Below, one piece after another: positions 22,727-35,099 of a DNA stretch of 64,000 bases. Within the stretch, counting starts at the first letter, position 1, and each line of letters opens with the position of its first letter. The DNA lies in NCBI GenBank assembly GCA_033002965.1, contig JAURVB010013123.1:179327-243326 (forward strand), read 5' to 3'. The position numbers and the translations under genes are program-made. The notes beneath the pieces were generated by a model. The model made no database searches and was not told where the DNA came from. It saw nothing but the letters and a program-made list of their open reading frames with translations. This DNA is from Piper betle. Lineage: Eukaryota; Streptophyta; Magnoliopsida; Piperales; Piperaceae.

Positions 22727-23454
22727 TTGAAAGAACAAAATTTTCATTATGGTTCATTAATATGTCTTTTTCAATTAAGACTTAGGTTTATTAGCGAAAA
22801 ATTCGTTAGTTAGCGACACAGAACATTGAGAAAAGACAAGTACTAGATTTTTCAACAAGGTACGTAAGTCATATTGTTGGGATAATATTCGTGATTTTTT
22901 GGTATCAACAAGTTGCTGACATGATGCAGGGGAAAATTAATTTTTTACGCGCAGGACATATATTGGTGATATGTTTGAAGATATATCGACTATATTGGAA
23001 AATTTCAGACATGGCCCCTTTTTTTGTGAAAAAGGTTTTTATCGAAATAACAAAGAAAAGAGACTTTCATTTAGAATTTGAACTTGACATTTTGTTTTCT
23101 TTTGGTTGGATAATTAATTTTTTCTGGTAATGTCATTGCAGAACTTTCATATAATTTTTTTTAACTTATGTCTATAAATATATTATTAGTCCAATTGTTT
23201 TGTTTGCATGTGTTTCAGCTGAACTTATTTAAAATGTTATATGCGCATCTGAAAGTTTTCAAATATCAGTGTTATGCCTCCTATGAAACTATGGTATCTT
23301 GGTTTTTTGGCCATTTGATATAAATATCACTATCTGATATTACAAACATGGTTTTTAAGAAAGTTGAAGACCTTACTTCTTCCTAAAAACTTTGATTTCC
23401 GCAGATTAAAAACCTAAAAAGTAAGTTTGGTTGCCATGATACTTGGAATATAGG
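22727..23454. other. Gypsy leader remnant then possible intron of the DHFS-like locus
   Basis: AT-rich with long T runs. The 79-residue plus-strand frame at 22891-23130 has no recognisable family. I could not find earlier exons of the dihydrofolate synthetase-like gene here. Confidence 0.35.
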
Positions 23455-24320
23455 TTGGCGAGCATCATATCAATTTATTCGTAATGGGATCGAGAGTACT
23501 CAAATTACTTGGAACAAGTCAGTTCCTGACAGTTAGAGAGGTTGAGGCAGTAGGACTATCTAGCTTATCAATTTTGATTGATGAGGGTAATATATATTAT
23601 TGCACCAATAAGTTGCCTGGACTGTGTTCGTGATTCGGAGTGATTTTTGTCTTTTATGTGCCAGCTTATACAGAAGAATCTGCAAAGTCTTTAGCAGATA
23701 CAGACAGGATGGTTCATGAAAATCTCCCAGTGGTCGTCTTTGTGGCAATGGCTTGTGATTAAGATAATTTTGCATTTGCAAAGCTATTTCTTCTGGGTAA
23801 ACTTCGATAACTTTACTTTGAAGTACATTCTTACTGTGAGTTCAACATCATGTATTTTTCAAGTATTCAGTTTGAATACATTTTTGTTTTTCGTGTACGT
23901 AGAACACATTTGATTTTCAACATTTCTTTTACTTGTGTATGTGTTTGTGTTTAATTGTTAATGCATTTTTTAGGTGTTAAACCGGAGGTGGTTGTGCTGA
24001 AAGAAGTCAACATTGCTGGAGGAGGATCTCGCATATTGCCAGCTTCGTTATTGCAGGATTCCTGGATTCGTGCCGCTAACAATGTGGATTTAGACAACTC
24101 AATAGATACTAAGTATGATTATGAACAAAACCTTTTGTCCTCCCAAAGTAAATCAAACAATATTCCAATGATCACGGAATGCCGTGACAAAAGCGTCATT
24201 GAATCCATAAAGCTCGCCAATGAGTTGCTTAGGTCACGAACCACAAAACACCCTGGATTAATTGTTGTGACTGGGCATCTTCATATTGTTTCTGCCGTTT
24301 TAGCTTCTATACGCAGGTAA
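23455..24320 (+). pseudogene. Dihydrofolate synthetase / FPGS family gene, C-terminal part, broken
   Basis: Three exons can be spliced by eye. Exon A (to 23586) reads VLKLLGTSQFLTVREVEAVG and SSLSILID; donor G|GTAATA. Exon B (23665-23796, after CAG) reads AYTEESAKSLADT and VVVFVAMACD, then a TAA stop (23760-23762), then DNFAFAKLFLLG; donor G|GTAAAC. Exon C (23974-24320, after TTTTTTAG) reads VKPEVVVLKEVNIAGGGSR and ends HPGLIVVTGHLHIVSAVLASI before TAA. This is the C-terminal domain of the FolC family, which adds glutamate to dihydropteroate or folates; the 'D-G-A-Y/H-T' loop, EV.IAGG and V-T-G-S/H-L-H motifs are the clues. The loop glycine has become glutamate (GAG) at the A/B junction. With the stop and no N-terminal half in view, I call a pseudogene. 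Plant dihydrofolate synthetase is more likely than folylpolyglutamate synthetase, but I am not certain. Confidence 0.7.
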
Positions 24321-27300
24321 ATGTCCACCTGCTTCTTGCTTTCTTATTAAAGGAGAAAAGCCCTGTACGTGCCTGACTAAGGAACTGTATATATAGTTTC
24401 TTTTGACATTTTGTGTGGCATAAATGCAAGTAGAGAGAGGTGTTGTGCTTCTTCCTTGAGGTATTCCTAGTTTTGTACAGGACTTGCAAAAGCCTCTCCG
24501 GCATTCACCCTTTTTGAGGGCAGTTGGTGGCTAAAAGGTATGCATAGCGGATAGTTTTAAGAAGCATGCTTATGAGCTGAAGCAGCAAACGCAAGTTAAT
24601 AAGCGACTTCAATTTTTTGCAGCTGTTTGGTTGATCACCTGCAAACCATTTACCGTGAATCTCGTCATATCCTGCCCTGTGCGTCCATCTATTTTCCAAA
24701 CCAATTATGGACAAACCAAAATGTTTCTTTGATATGAAAAGAACTTTTGGTCTTTCACTATGGTTCTCAAATCTATTCTTGGTTTGATCGTATGACCCAC
24801 TTTTATTTTTTTTCTTTTTTATTATTCCATGAAAGATTGGATTTATATTCAACTATCAGTGCATGAACCATCTAGATGTTCTTTACATATGTGTGATTGT
24901 TATGATGTTAAACCTTTCATTTTCATCCCAACCTTCGGTTGGTTCATTGAGCTAATACTTTCATTTTTTAACTTTTCCATTTGACTGGGTAATGCTAAAT
25001 CAAGCCTTATGAATCTATTTGCACACATCATCCTCATTACTAATCAACTAGGTTCGGTAACTTTCCGTGTCAGGAGTACAGAGTAATATGGAATCGGAAA
25101 ATGGGTATAAAACTCGGCCGCTTGAAGCCGAATTGGGCCGATTCTGCAGTCTTAAAAATTCGCATCTGAGCGGCGTTTTTGAAATAGAAAGTATTAATGG
25201 GCTTACACCTCACAACTGGCAACTTCCTTACCAACTTTTAAGAAAAAGTGGGCAAGGAAGAGTTCTTCCATTAATAAAAATGGCTTCTCATCTCCCTGTT
25301 TTACAATTTTTGGTCTTTCAATCTATTTTTACTACCTTTTTTTCTGTATTTCTTTGATTTCTCATTCTTCTTGCTGTGTTATGAAGCCATAATTTTTTTA
25401 ATTTTCCTCATTTGTAGAAATTCAAGTCGTGTTGGAAGTGTTCTTCTTTCTGTTTCAACGCATGTATATGATCTTTCTTTGTCTTGGATTTGTGGCAGTA
25501 TTGATACCAAGTTAATGCAAGGTACCATGTTTCGCAAAAAGAAAAGTTGAAAAAGCGAATCAAGCTCGAATGAGCGCCTGGCCACCACCGCTACTACCGA
25601 GGAGAACCGATAACCTGGGTCAGTTGGGCTTGCAGCAACTGTCGCCAATAGACATGTTGCATAAAACGCCATCTTCTATCCAGTAGGGCCGTAGGCCATG
25701 GTAGTTGCGAGCACTTGATCGCCGCGGGCATTACTGCGGCGGTGCCGGCGATGCATTGACGAGTTCCGCGGCCTTGCAATCTCTAGTATGGGTGGTGTCT
25801 TTAGAAGACAGGTGTTGATGGCAGAAGAGCTTACGAGTTTTCAATGTCAATGGACTCTTCCAATTCGAAGTTGGGCCAATATGGCCCATGGACTCTTTGC
25901 CGGCAATCATTGAAAACATTGTGTTTGATAATTTGACATTTTTTTTCAAAGTTATCTTGTAACTTTTTTTCTAAGTTTGTAAAATCATATTCCCTGCGTT
26001 ATAAGATTATTGTTTTTGTCTCTTATTATCTTTCTTAGTATCCAAAGATTTTGAATTATAGTTTTTACAATATATTTGTGTTTAAAATGCAATGATTTCT
26101 TTGAAAACAATTTTGATTAATTGTCAATTTTTTTATATAGTGGGGAGATGATAGTGTAGACTTAAACTATTTGGGGAGTATTTATTTTTCAAAGAATCCA
26201 CCCCACGTGTCTCCATATAGGATATGTTCTATTTTAAGTTTAAAAGAGGTATAATTTTAAGTAATACTTGTATATAATCCACCGATTCAAAATATATCAT
26301 GAATCACTCTTGAACCGGAAATAGATCACGAATCACTCTTGAACCAGTTCTATTGATTCAAAATTTATAGAAAAACCGATTCAATCACTGATTCCGTCTT
26401 TCACAACACTGGTTAGGCCTCGATTGGGCCTTAGTCTTGGTTTTTTTGAAAATATTTTTAAAAATATTTAAATTATAATAACTTTTGCACTTAATAAGAC
26501 CATAAATCACCTCGTCATTTATTTCTAGTTTCATTTATGTAGCATGAATGTATGTAGCACCGGGTGAGCCACACTGAGTGATAGGTTACAATAAATGATA
26601 GTTACAAATACCCATCAATTTGATTGGTATCCTTTTCAAGGTATAGTTTAGGTTTTCATACCATTCAAATTTGTGTTCGGTTTTAAAACACAGTTTTTCA
26701 AAAATTCATTTTTTTTGTTGAAAATCATTGAAAACTATGGAATTTAGCCAGTAATTAGGTTAATAATAATTATAAAAAAATATTTGTAATGTTTTATAAA
26801 AAATATTTTGTTTATAATATTAAAATCTAATTAAATCTAGTTCGACCCAACTAAACCAAGCATATCCCGTACTTATTGATATGATAGCTAATAAGATATT
26901 TATATTTTATATTAAATTACACTTTGAAACATACTACAGCTATGATATTCCTTTTTTTAAAACAAAATTTCCAAGTGTGAAACGATACGATGGTGGCCGT
27001 CAATCTGAATAGTTTAGAAAAATAAGACTTAATAACCAGGCGGGGCATATTAAAAGTTTATAATCAGCCATAACACCATAAATCGATTCTCATTAACCAT
27101 TTATCATACACTGGAGCAAACTTCGAAGAATATGCACTTATAAAAACAGCAACCCTTGCCTTTTCCTTTCAAACTTTTAGATATAATTGCTTAAGCGCTT
27201 TTTCAGACTTGTTATCTTCTCTTGACCTTTGAAAACATTGTTATCTTTTTGTTAGCTTCCCTTTGGGAGTTTGTACTACCATTTTACCTTATAAAATAAA

Positions 27301-27455
27301 TGAAAAAATCAGCACCACTTTAATTAACTGTACATTTTGACAATATAGAATAGCTGGAATATAAAGCTGTGATTAGCTGATAAATTTAGCAGTACAGACA
27401 GACAAAAGTTTCTACTTCAAAGATGTAGAGCATAAGCTGCAGGAATGGAACCAAT
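24321..27455. other. Intergenic DNA, no supported gene
   Basis: Mostly AT-rich. Bases 25540-25900 are richer in GC and hold open frames on the minus strand that break and resume in other frames, so they may be the wreck of a coding sequence I cannot identify. A 16-bp direct repeat 'gaatcactcttgaacc' occurs twice near 26299 and 26329. Nothing else stands out. Confidence 0.4.
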
Positions 27456-27506
27456 TCAAGCCACTGCTGCAAGGCCAGTCACTTCATGAGTAGACAACAA
27501 ATGGGG
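27456..27506 (-). CDS. Possible orphan terminal exon
   Basis: On the minus strand TTTTTGCAG is followed by 16 codons, PHLLSTHEVTGLAAVA, and a TGA (27458-27456). The peptide has the composition of a real protein end, and the surrounding DNA is poor in such sequence. No upstream exon is recognisable between here and the syntaxin-like gene, whose own stop is at 28616. It could be a remnant exon, a 3' UTR exon of that gene, or chance. Confidence 0.2.
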   Translation of the reverse strand, partial: PHLLSTHEVTGLAAVA

Positions 27507-28615
27507 CTGCAAAAATATAAAATCAATTATAAAAAATCTAGTAAATACAAGTACATATGCTTTTCTTTAAAAATAACTAAAAACAAAAGTTATCCCGACC
27601 AATTTAAATGAAATGTAGTTAAATAGCATTAAACAGAAATTGATTTATCAAAAAAACCCAGTATTCTGGTATAGTCAACATGAAACAGTTGTTAAAAACA
27701 AAAGCAAGGCCACACATATAATTGATATTTGAATTTGATGATCACTATCTAAAACAGAAAATTCTCAAAATTAGTATTTTAATAAAATGTAATAATTGAA
27801 TATCAAGCAACTAACAATTAATTATCTATCAGTACACTGCCGTGACTGTATAAAACTATTTTTTTAAAAAAAACGATATCACACACAAAAATCAAAAGTG
27901 ATATTCTTATTTTTGTATTTTGTTTTTTACAAAAAAATTGAATTTTGTTTTTGGAAAACAAAAAAAAACAAAAGAACATGCATCTGAAAGATATGGTGAA
28001 GTAACTTATTTCAAACAAATGCTAGGAAGACCACTTCTTAGCATTAAAACACTAATTAATTTGCCAGTCATATTGTTCATCACAACAAAAATTATACAAG
28101 TTTGAGTTCAAAATTGGGAACTGCATTATAATTCGGTAAGAAAGAAACTCCTTTTCAGCATTTTGAATTAACAATTTTTTTAAAATAAATAAATAGAAAA
28201 AGAAAAGAAGAAGAAAACACACTAAACACCTGACGAAAAATAAAGTAACCACAAAAAAGCTTCACTTTCAAGTTCAAGGAGCAAGGCCAAAGCAAACTCC
28301 CAAAAAATACTCAGAAGTGGCATGAATAAAACTACCTTGACGCTAGTGCTGAACTTTCATCTCATTTTTGACAGTTAAAAGAATAAGCATTAGCAAAAAT
28401 ACTTAATCCTTAAGAGCTTATCATTAAGCTTTGCATGGGTTTTATCATCAATTTGATGTGATATCCTAGTTTCGGATAAATATATATCCTTTCGTCCAGC
28501 CTTTTTCTTAAGAAACTACTGAAAGAATCATCACAAAACCGAACTATGGAATCCGCACAAGAGACAAAGAATTTGCCTAAGGGTTGGGAGTTGTTAGAAC
28601 ATACGTGATTCAAAT
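27507..28615. other. 3' flank of the syntaxin-like gene
   Basis: AT-rich, with long A and T runs, no supported coding frame. It should contain the 3' UTR and polyadenylation site of the minus-strand gene ending at 28616, but I cannot place the site. Confidence 0.4.
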
Positions 28616-30431
28616 TTATGCATTGAGTCCAAATAGTAGCCCTGAAAAGATGTAAATGACTAATAAATTCATACAACGCTCATGTTTTATAAAGATAGGT
28701 TATCCAAAAATCTAATTCTAATTTTTTTTGAGATTTGATCATTATGTTAGCTGAATTTTCCTTATAAATAGGGCTCCCAATTTCTGGTTTAATCATGTGA
28801 TATTACATTACAACCAATGTCTAAATAGAAGTAGCCTTTCCAAAGTCTCCCTTTTCTTACGTAACTTAAACACATACTCCAGCAAGTGAATCATGCAATA
28901 ATATACGAGCAGGTTAGTAAAAATAAAAATTAGAAATAAACTTATCCGAGCAACATTTTTGTCAGAAACCAAGAGCAGTAAATTAATAGCATGGAATTGT
29001 ACACATCAAAATATAAAATCAGCTATTAAGAAGTATTTAGCTTACCCATAAAAATAATCATCAGTGTAAAAATCATAGCCAATTGGAGGGGACGACTAAA
29101 CTTTATGCAACTCTGTGAGCATTGAACAAGTCTCTGAAGTGCTCCAATTCGTCTAAAATAGTGTCTTAATTTACACCAACCACGACTGCCATCATTAAGC
29201 TGATAACAGCCCTGCAAATTATAACAGAGAATAGACATACATTAATATTTAACATCGTCGGAAAGAATATTAAAGAACACAAGCTAAAAAGATTGAAGAA
29301 AGTTAATGACAGACAGAAGTTTTCTTACCTGCCTAAACGGGAGAAATCCTTGCAGGTTAGAATAGATTGGAACCACTCTCTTGTGTAAGTTCTCTTCATC
29401 CTTTAGCTTCCTAAAACTGTGCCTAAACCATCTCAATTTTGTGACGAGCTCAGTGTTCTTCAGGGCACCCCAAAAATCAAGTCCATTAGAAGGTATTAGT
29501 GAAGATACTTCCAATGAATTCTTATCCGTCTTCTCATCGGCAATTACAATCTTCCACTCACCAACTTCAGATGAATCTGCAATATCCCTTTGGCCAGTTG
29601 AAGAATTCTCCCCACTACAGTAGGTTGCCCTTTCTGTAAACGGAAGCACTTCTCTTCCTAAGCCGAGCTCACATTTTCCATCTTCTTGACCAACTGTGAC
29701 CGCCACTTCGCAGTTTTTTGCAGATGCAAGCTCATCGACATTATTGTAACTCGCATCCTTCTGCGAATCCTGCCGTAACTCTTCGGAAGGGGCAGAGAGA
29801 AACAGAGCGAGGTCGTCACACTCATCTTCGTTCAGCTGAACCCAACGGAAGGGCTGCTTGCCATCTTCAACGAGGGAATCACCGATGGCATTCTCAATGC
29901 GCGAAATCTGCGATTGTATGGCGACAACGAATTGCCTGTGTCGCGCAACCGAATTTTCCAGCAAACAATTCTGATAACTCAATTTGACAGCTTTCTCAAA
30001 CTCTTCCAACTATCCAATCAACCAATTTCCATCCACAAAATTGAAAAAACAGTACAATCAATAAAGACCCCAAAAAAAAAGTTTAAAATAAAAAATCTCA
30101 GAGAGTTTCTGAGAAAGGGCTAAACCTGCCATTTGGTGGTCCCTAATGAGGTCTGCAGCTCAAGGCGCAACTCCTCGGCATCATCATTCGGAAACCCATC
30201 TCTTCTTCCCCTCTCCCACGCACGATACACCGATTCCAACCTGATTAGGGGGCAACCAAAAACACACACAGTCATTCAACAACAAACAACAGAAACAAGC
30301 AATACATAAAAACAAGGGAAACCGCACAATGGAAAGAAGACGTACAAGTCGGAAGAGTCCTGAACTTCTTCGGCAGCGGAGAAGAACATGTCCTTCCGCC
30401 ACCAATTGAAACTATTCTCCACCACTGTCAT
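28616..30431 (-). CDS. Syntaxin-6 N-terminal-domain protein, tail-anchored, five exons
   Basis: Exons (minus strand): 30431-30346, 30240-30126, 30009-29329, 29211-29046, 28641-28616. All introns are GT-AG and the frame is open through 357 codons to TAA at 28618-28616. Residues about 6-113 match the syntaxin-6-type N-terminal three-helix region (NSFNWWRKDMFFSAAEEVQ, ELRLELQTSLGTTKWQLEEF, QISRIENAIGD). Residues 114-295 are acidic, low in structure and variable, with a short FWGALKN / LRWFRHSF motif. Residues about 335-357 form a C-terminal membrane anchor (LQLAMIFTLMIIFMGLLFGL, then NA). I see no SNARE heptad coiled coil between the two, so it resembles the plant 'syntaxin/t-SNARE family' proteins rather than SYP61 itself. 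Such proteins are presumed to act on trans-Golgi or endosomal membranes; that role is inference. Start chosen because the ATG at 30431 directly precedes the conserved N-S-F motif. Confidence 0.85.
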
Positions 30432-30850
30432 CTTTCTTTTTATTTTTCTTCTCTCTCTAACTCTAACTGTTAAGCCCAAAGAGCGGGAGAGTCAAGAGCC
30501 AACCTCCTCTTTTCTTCTCTCTCCTACTCTCGGACGCCAAATTAAAGAGCAAAAACAAAAGAGATCGAGAGCCTCCCTTCTCTCTATTTATTCTTCTTTC
30601 TCCTTCTCTTCCTCTTGAGAGGGGAGGAGAAAGGAAAAGGAGGAAACTTTTTTGGGGTGGAGGAGAAGGAGAAGGAGAAGGAAGGTTTGCCACTGCCAAG
30701 CAAACGGAAAAGGAAAGAAGGGAAAAGCGTGCAAGGATGGCTCTCTCTCTTCTTTGCTTCGTCGGCGGATCCGGGCAGGAGGAAACGACACCCAAACTAC
30801 AACTATCACACCAACCTCTTCCTTCCCTGATGACAATTATCATGATAAAA
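30432..30850 (-). promoter_or_regulatory. 5' leader and promoter of the syntaxin-like gene
   Basis: On the minus strand, upstream of the ATG, the DNA is rich in CTT/CTC and GA tracts (30440-30730), as in many plant 5' leaders. AATAAATAG (about 30585-30593) is the nearest TATA-like string. The frames found here on both strands are low-complexity and not called. Confidence 0.4.
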
Positions 30851-32054
30851 TAATAATAAGAAATTTACGAAAAAGGTACTATTATCTAAAATTTACTATA
30901 TGATGTGGACTGTTATCTATATTAGCCATTTTAAGGTAATAAATTTTAAAAAGACAAATTTACCCTTAATCCTTAATTTTGGTTCCTTTAAAGATACGCT
31001 GTTATTATTCAAAATTGAGGGTAAAGTTGTCATATCGAAATTTATTCCCTTCAACTAATAAACATAAATACTCGTCCCCTCAATAGTAAATTTTACATAC
31101 TAAGACTCTTCTCTATAAATTATTTATTTATTTATTACATATATCCGCGCATGTTTTTGTTAACATCCTTACTACCGGAAAAATTGATAACTATTTATTA
31201 ATTTTTTATTTCTATTTATTTGTTTATTGCAGTACCCGACTTCCTACCTTTATTATTCATTCATCATAATTTTAAATAATTTCAGTTTAATGTCATACAT
31301 CAATCACCCTTCTTAGTTATAATAAAAACCCGGAATTTGTTTCTGATTTTATTGCAATTCCATTTTTTCGCAGATAAGGTCTACTTAATATAATTTAAGA
31401 TGATTATGATGATTATTACTCAAATTATATTACTTAAATTACTTATTTTACATAACCATGGTATTTTGCATAGGGAATTTTTTGTCAAAATTAAATAAAT
31501 ATTTGTTGTTTTTATTTAAAAAGTACAATGAAAAAATCAGGTAAAACTTATCACAAAATAATTTTTAAAACACACTTTTTATCAATTTCACCTTTGTTTG
31601 GGCGCAAGATTGCCGCCCCCACGAATCAGTTTTCGCTTTTAATTAGAGGGTTCGGTGGGATCGAGGCACCCATACCACGCAAAAAAATAATACAATAAAA
31701 AAAAATAAAATGTCACGCATAAAGAATAACACAAAGGAAGTTTTATGTGGTATCATAGGGTTCAAATTAATTCACTAAGTAAGTTTACGGTGAGAATGAC
31801 ACTCACAATCTACTAATTTTTTGTTTCCTTACAAATTATAAGACTTAGTGAATTTTTGCCACTTTGGACTCTACCTTAAAATGCGTGCCCAAGTTTGAAG
31901 CTCTAAGTGCTATTGTTTTGGTCTTCAAATGATAGATCAGACCCTACCAATGCATACGGAACACCGGACAACAATACACGAGAAGATCTTGAACTTAAAT
32001 TCGGGTTGAATCAAATTGAACCGAATCAGTCTGATTGGTCCACTTTACGTGGGT
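30851..32054. other. AT-rich intergenic DNA
   Basis: No gene or repeat that I can define. The boundary with LTR B lies about 32055. Confidence 0.4.
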
Positions 32055-32414
32055 CCTCTCTCGGCATTTTTCATGTTTCTTTTCCATCCCTTAGAACTAC
32101 TAGTATATCCTAAGCCCTCTCCTTTCCTCCAAATGTCTCTTGGGCTTTAGTACGAAGGCCAAGTACTTTAAGGCAGTTGATTCAGTACCTGCAGAACCAT
32201 ATGTCCGGACATGCACTGTACTAAATAGTACTCATAAACCTCCACATTTCTCTGGGTATGAGAAAACTTGAAACGTGGAGTTGTTAGGGTCCTTCGGGAA
32301 TAGAACAACCCACTCATTAATTGAGAGCCCATTGTGACAGGCACGTGCATCCGCTCATGGACGTGCGAGTCTATTTGACTATCTCTTATCTCATTGAAAA
32401 CTTGATAAATTTAT
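32055..32414 (-). mobile_element. Element B, 3' LTR, left piece
   Basis: It matches, in order, 39635-39975 of the solo LTR at 38753-41839: 'tcctaagccctctcc', 'gtccggacatgc.ctgtactaaa', 'ataaacctccac', 'ggagttgt.agg', 'cgctcatgg.acgtgc'. It is truncated on the left, since the expected TGTAACACCCC end is absent. It ends at TTTAT where element A begins; the LTR continues at 45300. Confidence 0.75.
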
Positions 32415-34934
32415 TGTAAAACTCATAATTCGAGTTAAAGTTTTACATTAGTGAAACAGTGGTGCAGCTTTCAGTTCGAGTCAAGTCAGTTTCATTAACC
32501 GCGTGCTGAGTCGAGACCAATCGTGGGTTATGAGCGATGAAGGTCAAGTGTACCTGAGTACATGATAATAGCGTCAGAAAGCTGATGAGAAATAAGTAAT
32601 CAGAGTATCTGACAATATGCAGTATTTTTTTATGTATTTGATCGTAAAATTATTTTTAGGCCGAATAATGCATTAGGTTATTAGTTATAAAGCATATCAT
32701 TCTGATGTTATTTTGTGTATTATATTTTATGGGATTTCACCCTATTTTTCTCAATTTTTTAAAATATTTATTTTGAGTTAGTTATTATTTTTAACTTGAG
32801 TCAGAGTTGAGTCAAGTTTTATGCATGAAACTACCACCAAACTTCTCCCTAACTTTTTCTCCCCCAAAGCCCGATCAGCCACCCCGTCCTTGCCAATGAC
32901 GCCACTTCTAGCCGCCAATCCACCGTCGTGCCCCGCCGTATCATCGTCGTACCACCCTGAGCAACCTTGGTCATTGCTTGGTCGCCATGACACCTGATGC
33001 CGTGAGATAGCGCCAATGTTCACCCCATACCCAGTGCCGCTGCCGAGGCTGGCCAAGGACCGATCAGACAAGCTGACCGACCCCGGCCGATTCGTCGCCG
33101 CCACTGGGTGCTAAATTTGATTCTTAAGCCACACAACGAAACCTTAGCCATCGTCAATTGCTAATGGCGTGAGGTAAATTAACTCTAACTTAATTACTTA
33201 AGAGTGATAATTATTAGCACAATTTGCTAGGATTGATGGATTGACGTGTTAAATATTTTATTGTAATAAAAATATGAATTTGCTTGATTGAATTGTATTA
33301 AAATGAATGCTAAAGAACTAGTTAGGTAAATGCAACATAGCATAGGAAAAACTTATGTATGATTGATGTATGATGTGGTGTGAGTATGTATTGTTGTGTG
33401 TAGCCTATAGGATGTGTGAATGCATCATAAGTGGGCGTTAGCTTTTAGTTTAATGTGTAGGTACGGAGTAGGAGCTCGCCGCCTAGGCGTGTGGACACGA
33501 TTAGAGCTTCTACCGAGTCTGTTTAAGATTCACTTCTAGTTTGACTTCTATACTATGTCATGTTTTATTTTAACACGTAAGTTAGCGTGTTGAGTGGTGG
33601 ATTTGTTGTATCCCACTCCACACGGGCCATCTAGTCTTATGAGATTTTCAGATTAATAACCCTCGAGGATGAGATCCATCGAGTTTATTTTTGAAACTCA
33701 GATCCAACTCACGATGCCTTCGAGCCCTATTATATTAAAATCTCTATCTAGGCCTATGTATATGTATCTTTTCGCATTTTTAGTGAGACATGAGACAAGG
33801 GAAAATCGACAGCTACGTCTTGAGATACGGCATGTGTTCGTCAAAGCGGGATTTGGAATTGGTGAGTGTCCGTTCCATTCCCGAGGGATCCTAATAACTC
33901 CACCTTTGAGTTCCTCAAACTCGGAGAAGTGTGGAGGTTTACGGGTACTACTATGCAGCTCATGCCTAGGCTTGGGGTTTCAAAGGGTATTGAAGGTGCA
34001 TGCCTGAGATTACTCGGCCTCTATACTTAGGGCAAGGAGTGATATGAAAGATGTAGAGGGCTGAAAGGAAAGAGAATGATTTTCCCATGCAAGGGATAGT
34101 TTAAAGTGGCCAATGAATGATGATGAGATAGAAAGGGGATGCTTATGCGCGAGATTGATGGCTCCTAGTTATTGCCCTTATGGGAGTTCTATGAGGAAAA
34201 ATAATGATGTTTTCATTCAATTGGAGGGTCAGCTCTCCTATGCTAGTTTGTTATTAGTTATTTTTGGATAGGTAACACTCGTTATTGATGCCCTTTTATT
34301 ATGTTTGTAGGTGAGAACTATGAGGAATGAGCGTTGTCAGTGACTGCGGATGAGCAACACTGATATTGTGCACACATGTACCTATTGAGTGTAATTGGTG
34401 ATGATGATGTGTGTTGAACTGTGTGGATGATGAAATTTAAATGATATTATGTAAACTACTATAAATATTTTGCATGTGAATGAAATAGAGAATGGAAAAT
34501 GAACAGGGTGAGCTATGGAGTTTAGACTCGGCTCATATGATGAGGAAAGTAATGATAATTGGAATGTGAAGAAAATGTTGTGTTTGGACTGTGTTTGTGG
34601 ATTTTTATTGTTATAAATATATACCACTTATTATTGACAGGGTGGCCCTATTGCACTTTTAGGGGAGACTTTGTCCGTTTTGCTTTAAAAATAGATATTT
34701 CTTTTAAACTTTTTGTTTGTTTGGTTTGTTTATACTTGTTTATATATCATAGCATGCATGTATGACAACATTAGAACCCAAGCATCTCATCCATGCTTTG
34801 CATGTTGCATCACCATCTTGAGATGCCGATGGTAGTCCGGGTCGGCTTAACCGAATCAAGTAGATTAGCGAACCGTTCGGTCGCCAGTAACATGTCTGAG
34901 GTGGTTCACGGGTGAACTGAAATGGGGTGTTACA
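32415..34934 (+). repeat. Element A 5' LTR
   Basis: 2520 bp, starting TGTAAAACTC and ending GGGGTGTTACA just before the primer site. Bases 33882-34934 match the truncated 3' LTR at 44241-45299. A GC-rich stretch at 32870-33120 corresponds to the GC-rich middles of the other LTRs of this family (40800-41340, 47400-47900, 49040-49550, 54110-54620); frames there are not genes. Confidence 0.85.
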
Positions 34935-34938
34935 GTAG

Positions 34939-34950
34939 TGGTATTAGAGC
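34939..34950 (+). promoter_or_regulatory. Primer-binding site of element A
   Basis: TGGTATTAGAGC, four bases after the 5' LTR. It differs by one base from TGGTATCAGAGC, the usual initiator-Met tRNA primer site of plant gypsy and copia elements. Confidence 0.8.
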
Positions 34951-35099
34951 TAACTCTTGGTTTATTAAGATGGTAGATGCATTGCAGGTTACATGTGTCC
35001 GAAAGCTGCTCTGAGCTGTGCTGACAGGTATTTTTATGTCTTAATATTTTTGGTTTGCATATTTTCTTACCAAACAGTTGTGTGACAGTGTGATAAAAT

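Noticed and set aside
22895..22915. Primer-site-like TTTTGGTATCAACAAG on the plus strand
   Set aside because: Only a partial match to TGGTATCAGAGC and no LTR end precedes it.
25379..25949. Minus-strand frames of 61-97 residues in GC-richer DNA
   Set aside because: They overlap, break and resume in different frames and show no motif; at most an unidentified wreck.
30463..30903. Low-complexity frames upstream of the syntaxin-like gene
   Set aside because: They are products of CTT/GA-rich leader sequence, open in several frames.
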